Shown one piece after another: positions 7,472 through 17,563 of a stretch of 64,000 nucleotides of DNA. Origin of the DNA: Tenacibaculum mesophilum (GTDB lineage: Bacteria > Bacteroidota > Bacteroidia > Flavobacteriales > Flavobacteriaceae); assembly GCF_003867075.1 (NCBI RefSeq), contig NZ_CP032544.1:1482001-1546000 (forward strand), written 5' to 3'. The notes below the pieces were generated by a model. That model was not told the origin of the DNA. It saw only the letters and a program-made list of their open reading frames with translations, and searched no databases. The translations under genes and the position numbers were made by a program. Position 1 is the stretch's first letter. The number at the start of each line of letters is the position of its first letter.

Positions 7472-9628
7472 TTATAAGTTATTTAACTGGTTGTCCTTTT
7501 TATTATCACTAATCGTCCAAAAGAATCCTACGAAAAAGAAACTATCCGCTGATGGTATTATAGCTTGTCTATTAAAAGTCCCAGCTGGATTTGGTGTGTT
7601 TTTATAATTATATCCAAACACATTTTGTGTTCCTAAAACATTATTTACTGAGAAATACAAAATTTTTTGCTGACTAATTAAGTATGCCCAATTTAAGCTT
7701 ACAGAATTATAATTTTTAGTTTTCTGATTCAGAAACCCACCTTTATTAGGGTTTGTATAACTTCGTCCAGATGCAAAATTATAACTCATTCCTACTTGAC
7801 TTTTCCAATCTGCAATCCAATGTTTTGCTACGACTGATAAGTTGTGTTTTGATGCAAAGTTTGGTGTAGCTTTTACTGGGTAGTTTTTATAATCTCTTTC
7901 AGTATCTAAAAACGAATAGGAAACCCAATAATCTGTGCTTTTTACATTTTTATTATCTCTCCAAAAAATATCTATTCCTTTTGAATACCCTTCTCCTAAG
8001 TTTGAGAAATTTGAATAGGATAATGCTCTATCATTATCATATTTTACTAAATCTTGATACTTTTTATAATATCCTTCTATTCTTAAAATCTGTTTGTTTT
8101 TAACATACTGATAGTTTGCTATAAAATGAGAAGTATTCTCTGCTTTAAATTGCATGTTGAATTTTAAATATTCATTTTTCGGATTTTGATAAAAGCGTCC
8201 GTAAGCAAATGAAAACTGTGCATTTTCTCCTGGTTTATAAGCTATAGAAGCCCTTGGTGAAATGGTGAACTCATCTAACAATTCAGAGTTTTCCATGCGT
8301 ACTCCTACTTTCGTTGCTAACTTTTTACTAAAAAAGATATCTGCTTCAATAAAACTTCCAAAGATATTATTGTCAACCCCATACGTAGTATTTCCATTCG
8401 TTTCACTGCTATAATCTTCAGAGAAATCGGTTATAAAATATTCTGCACCAAAATTCAGTTTAAATCGGTTTGAAAATCTCTTTTTCAACGTTGCCTTAAC
8501 ATGAGCTGAGTTTTCATTATCTACAACCTTATCATCCAATATGTTTATCTTTGAATTATCATTAGTAAACGATGCTCCTCCTGTAACTGTCCAGTTATTA
8601 GTTAAATGTTGTTTATAAGATCCATTGAAATACAAGTTTCTATTTTTCAACCCAAAACGAAATCCATCTTCATAATTAATATCCTCTTGAATCATATCAA
8701 AATCAGTATAACTATAAGCTCCGTACAACTTCAACAAAGACTCATTTTTAAATCTAAAACGATATACAGCTTCACCATTTAATGATTGCACTGGTTTATT
8801 CCAAGTATTCCTATCGGGAAATAATTTTTGATAGGGTGCTAAATTGATATAGGATGCGTTCACACTTAGTGAGTTTTTTCCAAATATCTGAGTGTTTCCT
8901 ACTCCTAAACCAACTGTCATTAGTGAGATATCTGTCTTCTCTTTTACTGCTTCGTCATTCGTGTTTAGTAATAAAACACTTGACAATGCTTGACCGTATT
9001 CTGCTGAATATCCTCCTGTTGAAAACGTAATTCCTTTAAATAAAAACGGAGAAAATCGACCACGTGTAGGAATGTTACGTGCCGAAGGACTATACGGAGT
9101 AAACACTCGAGCTCCATCTATAAAAATTTGTGTTTCCTCCGCCTCACCTCCACGCACAAACAAACGTCCATCTTCACTAACCGAAGAAGTCCCTGGCAAG
9201 GTTTGCAAGGCTCCAACAAAATCTCCCAGTGCGCTTGCGGTGGTTACTACATCTAAAGGTTTTAACGCTGTTACTTTGGCATTATCTCCGGCTTCAAAAG
9301 TTCCAGCGTTTATAGTTACTGAATCCAACGTATTTACATCTTCACGAAGTATTATTTTTAAATTTTTAAACGTTGATACTTCAGCTGTTTTTATATAAGT
9401 TTCAAAAGAAATAAAAGACACTGTTAATGTTTGTTCTCCTTCTTCTGAAGTTGTAAAAGAGAAGTTTCCTTTTTCGTCAGACGAAGTTCCGTCATAAGTT
9501 CCCTCTAAATATACATTTGCTCCTTCAATAGGATTTCCTTTAGTATCAGTTACTTTTCCTTTAATAGTAGTTTGTGCAATTAATAATGTATGCGTTAAAA
9601 AACATACAATAAGTAATAAATGTTTCAT
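7472..9628 (-). CDS. TonB-dependent outer membrane receptor with carboxypeptidase-like N-terminal domain
   Basis: 718 residues from the ATG at 9628. A GTG seven codons upstream also opens the frame, but the signal peptide starts at this ATG (MKHLLLIVCFLTHTLLIAQ). Residues about 20-105 are a carboxypeptidase regulatory-like beta-sandwich (IKGKVTDTKGNPIEGANVYLEGTYD). A plug domain with FVRGGEAEETQIFIDGARV follows, then a beta-barrel. There is no SusD partner next to it, so it is a stand-alone receptor. The protein ends with an unusual hydrophilic tail after the last strand (VGFFWTISD then a Lys/Asp/Asn tail) rather than with an aromatic residue. The substrate is unknown. Confidence 0.88.
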   Translation of the reverse strand: MKHLLLIVCFLTHTLLIAQTTIKGKVTDTKGNPIEGANVYLEGTYDGTSSDEKGNFSFTTSEEGEQTLTVSFISFETYIKTAEVSTFKNLKIILREDVNTLDSVTINAGTFEAGDNAKVTALKPLDVVTTASALGDFVGALQTLPGTSSVSEDGRLFVRGGEAEETQIFIDGARVFTPYSPSARNIPTRGRFSPFLFKGITFSTGGYSAEYGQALSSVLLLNTNDEAVKEKTDISLMTVGLGVGNTQIFGKNSLSVNASYINLAPYQKLFPDRNTWNKPVQSLNGEAVYRFRFKNESLLKLYGAYSYTDFDMIQEDINYEDGFRFGLKNRNLYFNGSYKQHLTNNWTVTGGASFTNDNSKINILDDKVVDNENSAHVKATLKKRFSNRFKLNFGAEYFITDFSEDYSSETNGNTTYGVDNNIFGSFIEADIFFSKKLATKVGVRMENSELLDEFTISPRASIAYKPGENAQFSFAYGRFYQNPKNEYLKFNMQFKAENTSHFIANYQYVKNKQILRIEGYYKKYQDLVKYDNDRALSYSNFSNLGEGYSKGIDIFWRDNKNVKSTDYWVSYSFLDTERDYKNYPVKATPNFASKHNLSVVAKHWIADWKSQVGMSYNFASGRSYTNPNKGGFLNQKTKNYNSVSLNWAYLISQQKILYFSVNNVLGTQNVFGYNYKNTPNPAGTFNRQAIIPSADSFFFVGFFWTISDNKKDNQLNNL

Positions 9629-9863
9629 TTTGTTCGTTTTTGACACCACAAAACTGCTTTCTTTTCAAACTTTAACAAAAAAAGAAATACTCAACTGTAT
9701 AATTTTACAGATGAATTGTTTTGCAAATCAAAACTAAGATTACTTAACTCCCTTTATTTTACCTTTCTTGCTTTTGATTATTCAAATCTTGCTAAATTTT
9801 AATATACAAGACCTACAATGCTTTTGATAAAGTTGTACTTTTACATAGTATAAATTAACAATA

Positions 9864-10511
9864 ATGGCACACGATTTAAGTGACTATAGAAAATCTTACG
9901 AAAAAAGAGAGTTACTAGAGAATAACTGTCCTGAGAATCCTATTGAATTGTTTAGGGATTGGTTTTTTGTTGCAGATGAATCTGAAATGGTAGAGGAAGC
10001 AAATGCTATGACGATTGCGTCTATCGGGTTAGATGGCTTTCCAAAAAGCAGGGTTGTTTTATTAAAAAAATACACTTGGGAAGGTTTTATTTTTTATACC
10101 AATTACAATTCAGAGAAAGGAAAGGCTATTTTAAATAACAATCATGTATGCCTATCTTTTTTTTGGGCTGGTTTAGAACAACAAATTATCATTAAAGGAA
10201 AGGCTGAGAAGCTTGCTGAGAATTTGTCTGACGGATATTTTGAATCGAGACCAGATGGAAGTAAATTAGGTGCTTGGGCTTCTAATCAAAGTGAGGTAGT
10301 TACCTCTCGTAATGAGCTGGATAACAATCTTGCTTCTTTTGAAAAAAAGTTTGAGAATCAAGAAATCCCTAGACCTAAACATTGGGGTGGTTTTTTAGTA
10401 AAACCAGTTTCTATTGAGTTTTGGCAAGGGCGCCCTAACCGTATGCACGATCGCATTCGATACACCTTACAAAAAGATTTTTCTTGGAAACTTGAACGTT
10501 TAGCTCCTTAG
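9864..10511 (+). CDS. pdxH: Pyridoxine/pyridoxamine 5'-phosphate oxidase
   Basis: 215 residues, full length. Visible are the FMN-binding block SRVVLLKKYTWEGFIFYTNYNSEKG, the SxFW block (SFFWAGLEQQIIIKG), and the C-terminal signature EFWQGRPNRMHDRIRY ending in ERLAP, which binds the PLP phosphate. The enzyme oxidises PNP or PMP to pyridoxal 5'-phosphate with FMN and O2 in the cytoplasm. It is followed 30 bp later by the SixA-like gene and then by ppx; the three probably form one transcript. Confidence 0.95.
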   Translation: MAHDLSDYRKSYEKRELLENNCPENPIELFRDWFFVADESEMVEEANAMTIASIGLDGFPKSRVVLLKKYTWEGFIFYTNYNSEKGKAILNNNHVCLSFFWAGLEQQIIIKGKAEKLAENLSDGYFESRPDGSKLGAWASNQSEVVTSRNELDNNLASFEKKFENQEIPRPKHWGGFLVKPVSIEFWQGRPNRMHDRIRYTLQKDFSWKLERLAP

Positions 10512-10541
10512 TTTTATATTTACATAGCTTTTTATAATTAA

Positions 10542-11030
10542 ATGAAAACACTTTATATTGTTCGTCACGCAAAATCATCATGGAAATATGAGAGCGTTAA
10601 AGATATTGACAGACCTTTAAAAGAACGTGGTATTAACGATGCCCATCTTTTATCTAAGTACCTAGCGGAAGAAATAAAAAGACCTGACGTATTTCTTTCT
10701 AGTAGTGCCAACAGAGCGCTTCATACAGCTGTTATTTTTTGTGAGAACTTTGGATATCCTTTATCCAATCTTAAAATAAAACGTCAATTGTATAGCTTTA
10801 GTGATGGTTATTTAGTAAAAACAGTAAAAGCTCTTGACGATAGCTTTAACAGTGCTATTGTTTTTAGCCACGACCATGGTATAAATAGTTTTGTAAATAA
10901 ATTTGGAAACAAACCTATTGCACATGTAACTACTTGTGGTGTTATTGGAATAGAGTTTGATACAAAGCACTGGAAAGATATTAAGAAAGGAAACACAGTT
11001 TTAGTAGAGTTTCCTAAAAACCATAGATAA
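10542..11030 (+). CDS. SixA-type histidine phosphatase
   Basis: 162 residues. It begins with the RHG-type catalytic motif LYIVRHAKSSW, followed by DRPLKERG and SSSANRALHTA, and has the second catalytic His in FSHDHGI. This is the short single-domain layout of SixA, the phosphohistidine phosphatase of the phosphotransferase and phosphorelay systems. In Bacteroidota it often lies next to ppx, as here (11 bp apart). The target phosphoprotein is not known. Confidence 0.85.
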   Translation: MKTLYIVRHAKSSWKYESVKDIDRPLKERGINDAHLLSKYLAEEIKRPDVFLSSSANRALHTAVIFCENFGYPLSNLKIKRQLYSFSDGYLVKTVKALDDSFNSAIVFSHDHGINSFVNKFGNKPIAHVTTCGVIGIEFDTKHWKDIKKGNTVLVEFPKNHR

Positions 11031-11041
11031 ATTAGTACATT

Positions 11042-11935
11042 TTGAAGATAAAGAAGTACGGCGCTATTGATATAGGATCTAATGCAGTAAGGTTATTAGT
11101 AGCCAACGTTATTGAAGAAAAAAATAAAGAACCACAATTTAAAAAGTCATCCTTAGTTCGTGTTCCTATTCGTTTAGGAGCAGACGCTTTTGTTTCTGGA
11201 AAAATATCAGAGGCGAATACTCAAAGAATGCTTGATGCAATGCAAGCCTTTAAATTAATCATGAAAATTCATGGTGTTGAAAAATACAAAGCCTGTGCTA
11301 CCTCAGCAATGAGAGAAGCTGAAAATGGAGAAGAAGTTGCCGCTACTATTTTAGAAAATACTGATGTTAAGATTGATATTATTGACGGAAAAAAAGAAGC
11401 AGCTATAATTTCTTCAACAGATTTAAATCAATTAATAGAATCTGATGCTACTTACTTATATGTTGATGTTGGTGGGGGGAGTACAGAGTTTACTTTGTTT
11501 TCTAAAGGAAAAATTATTAACTCTAAATCTTTTAAAATAGGTACTGTACGTTTACTTAATAATACAAAACCTGAAAATAAAGCGCTTTTTAAAAAGGTTC
11601 AAAAATGGATTGAAGAAAATACTGGTGACTATAAACGTATTTCTTTAATTGGTTCTGGAGGAAATATTAATAAGCTATTTAAAATGTCTGGTAGAGATAG
11701 TGGTAAACCTATTTCATACATTTATCTTAATGCTCAGTACCAATTCTTAAAAAAGATGAGTTATCATGAACGAATCTCGGAATTAAGTTTAAACCCTGAT
11801 AGGGCCGATGTAATTATTCCTGCTACAAAAATATACTTATCTGCCATGAAGTGGAGTGGTGCAAGAAAAATATATGTTCCTAAAATTGGGCTTTCTGACG
11901 GAATAATTAAAAGCCTATACTTTAATAAACTTTAG
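11042..11935 (+). CDS. Ppx/GppA-family phosphatase (exopolyphosphatase-like)
   Basis: 297 residues. The start is TTG at 11042, because the family N-terminus (KYGAIDIGSNAVRLL, phosphate loop 1) begins right there and no ATG precedes it. DVGGGSTEF is the second nucleotide-binding loop, and LIGSGGNINKL the third. It is the short two-domain ASKHA form, lacking the C-terminal HD-like domains of E. coli Ppx. Such proteins hydrolyse polyphosphate or pppGpp. Confidence 0.85.
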   Translation: MKIKKYGAIDIGSNAVRLLVANVIEEKNKEPQFKKSSLVRVPIRLGADAFVSGKISEANTQRMLDAMQAFKLIMKIHGVEKYKACATSAMREAENGEEVAATILENTDVKIDIIDGKKEAAIISSTDLNQLIESDATYLYVDVGGGSTEFTLFSKGKIINSKSFKIGTVRLLNNTKPENKALFKKVQKWIEENTGDYKRISLIGSGGNINKLFKMSGRDSGKPISYIYLNAQYQFLKKMSYHERISELSLNPDRADVIIPATKIYLSAMKWSGARKIYVPKIGLSDGIIKSLYFNKL

Positions 11936-12033
11936 ATTTACTATTACTTTTTATTTGTGACTCTTTTGGAATTGTAGTGTCTTAATAAGTATAAGTAATA
12001 TTTTATTTACTATACTTCTCTAACAAGTAATCA

Positions 12034-12063
12034 AAAAAAACCGAGCTATTTGCTCGGTTTTTT
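12034..12063. terminator. Bidirectional terminator
   Basis: Stem AAAAAACCGAG / CTCGGTTTTTT around the loop CTATTTG, flanked by A and T runs on both sides. It serves the convergent ppx-like and DUF389 genes. Confidence 0.85.
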
Positions 12064-12066
12064 ATT

Positions 12067-13515
12067 TTAGTTTCTTCTTATTTGTACTTTGTCTGTTTTT
12101 AACTCTTTCTGTATCCAACTTCTCAGTTCGTTTTCATTTTTTACAAGAATAGAGTCCTTTAACTTTGCATTCCATTTTACTGATACTACTGTTGCTGTAT
12201 CTACTTTTATAAAGTCGCTTGAAGATAGAACTTTAGCTAAACTCATTTCTTTTATATCATTGAATCTAATTTTTGCCTCTGTACTAATTTTACTAAAAGG
12301 AATTGAATTCTTATCTCTATATAAAGCTTGTTGTTCAATCGTTTGATTTAAATTAGATATGGTTCTTTTTAAATCATCAATCTCCATATGTAAACCTTTT
12401 ATAACATTGTCTTTTTCATCTAATTCTTTTACAGCTCTATCATAAGCATCTACTACTCTATCAACACTTTTAGCTTTATTTTCATTTATAACTAAAGAAT
12501 AAGAATCTATTTTAGGAAAAGCCTTTAATTCGTTACGTAAAAATGACTCTGTTGCATCACTTACATCACCATTAAAAAACAAGCTTATTGTTTTATCTTT
12601 AACTTCTAGTCTTTCACGCTGTAGCCATAAGTTAGGATTATCGTATACTTTTGCTTTTAAAAACCTTTTATAGTTTGCGTCTATTACACTCTCATTATAC
12701 ACTCCTACAAAAGTAAATACCGCTGGAACCATTACTAAAAAGGCTATAAAAGATGCTATTTGCGCTATTCTTTTACGTTTAGCTGAGTTTACATAACGAA
12801 TCATAGTAAAACCTAACAGTTTTAATACTAAGAAAGTTGCTAAAGCGATAAAAATAGTATTAATTGTAAACAAGTACATCGCACCAAGAAAGTAGTCAAA
12901 ATTACCTATTGCCAAACCATACCCTGCAGTACACAAAGGCGGCATTAAAGCTGTTGCAATTGCTACACCAAAGATTACAGAAGCAATTGTTCCTTTTTTG
13001 GTTCGTGCAATAATTAATGCTAAACCACCAAAAAAAGCTATTAATACATCTCGAATATCTGGTCTTACCCTACCTAATAACTCCGAAGTTTCTTCACGAA
13101 GTGGAAATATAAAGAAAAATAGAAATGCAGTTAATAAGCTCAATACAATCATAGTTGCTAAGTTTATTAACGATTTTCGTAATGTGTCAATATCATTAAT
13201 AGCAATAGACATTCCTACTCCTAAAATAGGTCCCATTAGTGGAGATATTAACATGGCTCCAATTACTACTGCTGTTGAGTTTGCATTTAAACCAATAGAT
13301 GCCACAAAAATAGAACAGATTAAAATCCAAGCTGTGGCTCCTTTAAAAGAAATATCACTTTTTATTGCTTCTATTGTTGCTTCTTGGTCTGTATCATCTC
13401 TAAAATCGAGTAACTCTAAAATAAACTTTTTTACTTTTTCCCATAAACCTTTTGCATCTTGCTGTATCGCTTGCTTCGATTGCTCCGCTGCTGCTTCTTG
13501 TTTATTTTCTTCCAT
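12067..13515 (-). CDS. DUF389 (TIGR00341) inner membrane protein
   Basis: 482 residues. After a charged N-terminus there are about six transmembrane segments in residues 55-270, including the conserved DUF389 stretch NANSTAVVIGAMLISPLMGPILGVGM and the segment IARTKKGTIASVIFGVAIATALMPPLCTAGYGLA. The C-terminal 200 residues are soluble, with a predicted coiled coil (IKGLHMEIDDLKRTISNLNQTIEQQ). The function is unknown; transport has been suggested for the family. It is convergent with ppx. Confidence 0.85.
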   Translation of the reverse strand: MEENKQEAAAEQSKQAIQQDAKGLWEKVKKFILELLDFRDDTDQEATIEAIKSDISFKGATAWILICSIFVASIGLNANSTAVVIGAMLISPLMGPILGVGMSIAINDIDTLRKSLINLATMIVLSLLTAFLFFFIFPLREETSELLGRVRPDIRDVLIAFFGGLALIIARTKKGTIASVIFGVAIATALMPPLCTAGYGLAIGNFDYFLGAMYLFTINTIFIALATFLVLKLLGFTMIRYVNSAKRKRIAQIASFIAFLVMVPAVFTFVGVYNESVIDANYKRFLKAKVYDNPNLWLQRERLEVKDKTISLFFNGDVSDATESFLRNELKAFPKIDSYSLVINENKAKSVDRVVDAYDRAVKELDEKDNVIKGLHMEIDDLKRTISNLNQTIEQQALYRDKNSIPFSKISTEAKIRFNDIKEMSLAKVLSSSDFIKVDTATVVSVKWNAKLKDSILVKNENELRSWIQKELKTDKVQIRRN

Positions 13516-13665
13516 AAATTCTAATTTTTGTTAACTTTGGAAAGATACGAAATTCAGTAATTAGTAAAGGCTAAAAAACTCTGAGAGACAAACTATTTTA
13601 GTTTACCTAAATAATTTCGTAACAAAGACTAATCTTTTTTAATAACCTCACTAAAAAAATTAAGG

Positions 13666-16167
13666 TTACTCTAAAATAAATAAATCGTTATTATAAACTA
13701 TTTCTCTGATACCCAATTTATATGGTAATATTTGTTCAGAGTACTCTTTGTATAAGCTAGGGTTTATTTCTCCTGTAAAGAGTAGCTTTCCTTCCTCGTT
13801 ATATGTTTGTATTGTTATAATTTCGTCTACTTTACTCATTTTTAAGTATACTTCAGATTGATATCTAGAGTTGGCTTTTAAATATACTATTCCTGTTACT
13901 AATTTACCTTTTGAGAAAACTGCAGTATATTTAGGTTTGTTTTTTTCATATTGAACAACTTCACCTTCTAATTGGTTATTTAATTCCTTATACGTTAATA
14001 GCAGCTGGTTTTGCAAATTGTAAACAGTGGTACTCGTTTCTTTTTCTGATATATATTCGGTAATTATTTTTTGATTTTTATTTTGTTCTATTTTCTTTAC
14101 TAGAGCACCATTTTTATATGTTTTTTTGGTTCCATAAAGGTCATTCTTTTGCCCTTCAAAAGGCTTTCCTTTCTTATATAATAATCGAGATATTTCTTTA
14201 CCTTTTTCATCATAATAAATACTATATCCTTCTTTTTTATTTTCGTAATAATTTTCTTCTTTTTGTTTTTTACCTCTTTTATAATAAATAAAAGTTCCAT
14301 GCTTTTTATCGTTTACGTAATTTCCAGTTTCCTTTAAAGTTTTTTCGTCGTATTCAAACTTTTTATAAACTCCTTCCTTTAATCCATTTTTTACATTTAT
14401 TTCTATTCGATCTTTATAATCATACATAACCCCTGTAGGTTTTTGATTGGTAAAAGTCGCTTGCCCTATTAATTTTCCTTCTTTAGAGTAAAATTTAGCT
14501 TCCGAATTAACATCTATATATTCTCTTAAAACATATTCATTATTCCTTGAGTTATATACTTTTTGATATCTTTTTGATTTTATAAGTTTTCCTTTATTTA
14601 ACTCTTTAACTTCTTCTATTTGATCTGTTTTATAGAAATACTTGTATTCTGTTCCTGTTTTAGTTATAAAGTTATAATTAGCGATAACTTTTCCGCTTTT
14701 ATCGTAATAAATTGCTGTTAACTTTTTTCTGTACGAATTAAGTTTATAGGTTACTTCACTTTTTTTTCCTCCATTAATATAGTAGCTAATGATTTTTGAT
14801 AAACTTCCATCTTCGTAGAATCTTGTTTCTTTATAAAGAGCGTTATCTTCTTTATAATCATACTTTGTTCTTTCTACTACTTCTCCATCTTTAAAGCTCT
14901 CTTTTTCTGAAATTTTGTTTCTATAGTTTTTCTTATACAGAGTACCTTCAATAGGAGTTGGCGAGTAATAACCTGCTTCTAAAGCTCTAGAGTTATAATA
15001 ACCTTCTTTTAGCTTTACTTTTAGTCTTCCTAACTTCTTTCCTGAAATATCATAATAGGTAATTTCTGAATTTTTTAAATGCGAAAATACCAATGTAGTA
15101 TCTTTATAATATTCTACTACTTCTTCTGCTATTCCATTTTTGTAAGTAATATCTTGTTTATTACCTCCTTTATTTTTTACAACTCTACCTTCTAATTTAT
15201 CATTTATTTGTTCTAACACCCCTATTTGAGTACCTTGATCATCGTAGCTTATTACCTTAACAAGGTTCCTTTTATCTCCAAATTCTTCTTTTTTAATTAG
15301 AATACCTCGTTTGTTAAATGTTTCAACCTTTTTTAATTTTCCTTTTTCATAAGTATTTATTTTTTTTACCACTGCTGTCTTGGTGAAAAAAAACAAGTAT
15401 TTCTTTCCTTCATAAGGAGTTTTATAATTTAATTCTTCTTCATACTTGTATTGTATAGCCCCTAACTTGTTGTTTTGTTCATCATAAAATGTTTCTGTTA
15501 AAGTACTTTTATTAAAACGATTACGAGTAATTCCATTATGATAAAAGTATTGTGTAAAAACTGGATTTCCTTGTTCATATTCTGCAATATATTTAACACG
15601 CATTGGGTTATAATAATAGCTTACTTTTTTACCATCTCTATATGCTCTTTTATCATAAGTTATCTGTCCTATTTTTTTTCCTTTTTTACCATAATATATT
15701 TCTTTAGTTATTTTTCCTTTATCATAGTAATGCTCATAACGAATATCATTTTTATCTCCTTCAAAAAATATTCTTTTTGTTATTTTTCCATTCTCGTAGG
15801 TAACCTCTTCGATTGCTATAGTCGTTTTTTTGTCTTTACTTTCTGTATAATAAGTAGATATTCCTTTTAGTTGCTTATCATCAAAACTCATTTTCTTTAT
15901 AAGTTTTCCTTCTTTAGTATACCAAAAGGCTTGTTGCAAATAAATACTATCTTTATACTTAGAAAGTCCTGTCATTTGTAATGTACCATCAATATAAAAG
16001 TCATTAACACGATATAGTTTTCCCTCCTTTTGTATAGGGTTTCTATAAAAAGAAGCATTTTCTTTATTGGTTTCTTTCCAGTTTTTATCTAACCAAAGTG
16101 TGTCTTTTTGAGCTTTAGCTATAGTTATACAACACAATAATAAAGCAATTGTAAAAAAGGATTTCAT
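13666..16167 (-). CDS. Secreted YwqK/MORN-repeat protein
   Basis: 833 residues: a signal peptide (MKSFFTIALLLCCITIAKAQ) followed by a long chain of MORN-variant repeats of about 20-25 residues. The core pattern is YY-D-x-x-G-K-x-I/L-x-x-x-x-Y-x-x-G (seen as YYDKSGKVI, YYDEKGKEI, YFYHNGI, FYEDGSLSK). Annotation pipelines often call this repeat the YwqK antitoxin, but no toxin gene is adjacent and this protein is exported, so that label would mislead. The expected fold is a long beta-hairpin ribbon. It may bind lipids or cell-surface glycans; this is not established. Confidence 0.8.
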   Translation of the reverse strand: MKSFFTIALLLCCITIAKAQKDTLWLDKNWKETNKENASFYRNPIQKEGKLYRVNDFYIDGTLQMTGLSKYKDSIYLQQAFWYTKEGKLIKKMSFDDKQLKGISTYYTESKDKKTTIAIEEVTYENGKITKRIFFEGDKNDIRYEHYYDKGKITKEIYYGKKGKKIGQITYDKRAYRDGKKVSYYYNPMRVKYIAEYEQGNPVFTQYFYHNGITRNRFNKSTLTETFYDEQNNKLGAIQYKYEEELNYKTPYEGKKYLFFFTKTAVVKKINTYEKGKLKKVETFNKRGILIKKEEFGDKRNLVKVISYDDQGTQIGVLEQINDKLEGRVVKNKGGNKQDITYKNGIAEEVVEYYKDTTLVFSHLKNSEITYYDISGKKLGRLKVKLKEGYYNSRALEAGYYSPTPIEGTLYKKNYRNKISEKESFKDGEVVERTKYDYKEDNALYKETRFYEDGSLSKIISYYINGGKKSEVTYKLNSYRKKLTAIYYDKSGKVIANYNFITKTGTEYKYFYKTDQIEEVKELNKGKLIKSKRYQKVYNSRNNEYVLREYIDVNSEAKFYSKEGKLIGQATFTNQKPTGVMYDYKDRIEINVKNGLKEGVYKKFEYDEKTLKETGNYVNDKKHGTFIYYKRGKKQKEENYYENKKEGYSIYYDEKGKEISRLLYKKGKPFEGQKNDLYGTKKTYKNGALVKKIEQNKNQKIITEYISEKETSTTVYNLQNQLLLTYKELNNQLEGEVVQYEKNKPKYTAVFSKGKLVTGIVYLKANSRYQSEVYLKMSKVDEIITIQTYNEEGKLLFTGEINPSLYKEYSEQILPYKLGIREIVYNNDLFILE

Positions 16168-16296
16168 ATATTAATTTTATATGTTTTTAATTTAAATGTT
16201 AGTTGTGACGTGCAACATTTTTTTTGAGTTTCAAAAATACAGTAATTTCAGAACGTTATTAAAATATACGTAAACCATATTTAGTTACAAATCCAA

Positions 16297-16336
16297 AAAT
16301 ATAGGGCTTTTGAGTATTACCAAAAGCCCTATATTT
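16297..16336 (-). terminator. Terminator after the C1 peptidase gene
   Basis: 15-bp perfect stem AAATATAGGGCTTTT / AAAAGCCCTATATTT with a 10-nt loop, followed on the minus strand by a T run. Confidence 0.8.
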
Positions 16337-16380
16337 ATTATTGAAGTTCTACTAATTTTTATAGTAATGTTTAAAAACTA

Positions 16381-17493
16381 TTAAATCTTTAACTTACTTT
16401 TTAAATTCGGTGAAACTGCATCTTTATGTAATAAAACAGATATTGTTTTCAATTTAAAATAAGGAACTGACATATATACATACCCCTGATTTCCTTGATT
16501 TTTACCCCAAGAGTTCTTTACTTTAAAATAGGTATTTCCTTTTTGATCTTTTACCAAACCTACAATATGCATTAAGTGATCGTCCGTTGTATTAAAGTTT
16601 TCAAATTCTGCTTGACGTAAACTTGGTGTAACAGTTCTTTCTTCAACTATTTCTGTTAGTGCTTTTTCATTTTCTGTGCTACTTGCAGGAATTATTGCTA
16701 CTCCATTTTTTGATGAAAATGTTTTTTCTGAAACATCACAGTCTAACTCTACGGTGTATCCTTTTTTAATTGCGTTTTCTGTTACTGCAACTAATTCATC
16801 TAAAGAAACATTATAAAATGCTCCGTTTGAAAAATTATCTGGAATATTTAAGATGAATTGATCATATTTTTTTGCATGCTCAAAAGAACTAATCGTTACA
16901 TAGTTTGAAGGATCTATTTTTACATACTCTGCAAACGTTTTAGGAGTATATTTTTTTCCTTCAAAAGTAAATTCCTTTTTATTTTTTCCTAAGTATACAT
17001 CCAAAACACTTTCTACTGATTGCTTCCACTTTGGACTTAATTCTCCTGCTGGATTTTTGATATAAGCATCCAACATCGATTTTAACACCGTAATCATTTC
17101 AGCGTGATTATGTTTATCTTGTCCTAAATCTAAACCAGTAAAAACTTGCTCAGGTACTAATCCGTATTTTTCTACAGAATTAATAACATCATGTGCCAAA
17201 CCTCCTTCACTAAATTGTGCTTTTCCTTGGCGGTATAAGTAATTATTTGCTTTATCTGAATACGTGTTACGAACCGTATACATCTCAGATAAATCAATGT
17301 TTTTACCTGTCAATCTAATAATTTCTGATTCTAAAAAAGAGGTTGTAGAAAAGCTCCAACATGTTCCTGTTCTTCCTTGGCTTTTAACTTCAGTATCTTC
17401 AATGTCTTTTACTGTTGAAAACTGATACTTTTGTGCTGAAGTTGAAGTTATACTTAAAAAAGTAAATGCTGCTCCTAATAGAATTTTTTTCAT
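16381..17493 (-). CDS. Secreted C1-family cysteine peptidase (PepC/bleomycin hydrolase-like)
   Basis: 370 residues with a signal peptide (MKKILLGAAFTFLSITSTSAQ). The nucleophile Cys lies in SQGRTGTCWSFST, the catalytic His in DDHLMHIVGLV, and the Asn in FKVKNSWGKNQG: the complete papain triad in the order seen in aminopeptidase C. The SEMYTVRN block and the large insertion between Cys and His are also typical of bleomycin hydrolases. Unlike cytosolic PepC, this protein is exported. It has its own terminator. Confidence 0.88.
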   Translation of the reverse strand: MKKILLGAAFTFLSITSTSAQKYQFSTVKDIEDTEVKSQGRTGTCWSFSTTSFLESEIIRLTGKNIDLSEMYTVRNTYSDKANNYLYRQGKAQFSEGGLAHDVINSVEKYGLVPEQVFTGLDLGQDKHNHAEMITVLKSMLDAYIKNPAGELSPKWKQSVESVLDVYLGKNKKEFTFEGKKYTPKTFAEYVKIDPSNYVTISSFEHAKKYDQFILNIPDNFSNGAFYNVSLDELVAVTENAIKKGYTVELDCDVSEKTFSSKNGVAIIPASSTENEKALTEIVEERTVTPSLRQAEFENFNTTDDHLMHIVGLVKDQKGNTYFKVKNSWGKNQGNQGYVYMSVPYFKLKTISVLLHKDAVSPNLKSKLKI

Positions 17494-17563
17494 ATTTAAA
17501 AATCTTATGATAATTTAAGCAAGCAATTTACTCTTTTTAAAAGACTATTAAACTTCAAAACTG

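Noticed and set aside
9629..9649. GTG start for the first TonB receptor
   Set aside because: It would put seven residues before a complete signal peptide; the ATG at 9628 is the better start.
13666..16167. Toxin-antitoxin system suggested by the YwqK repeat name
   Set aside because: No toxin gene is adjacent, the protein is exported and the repeat is widespread in structural proteins.
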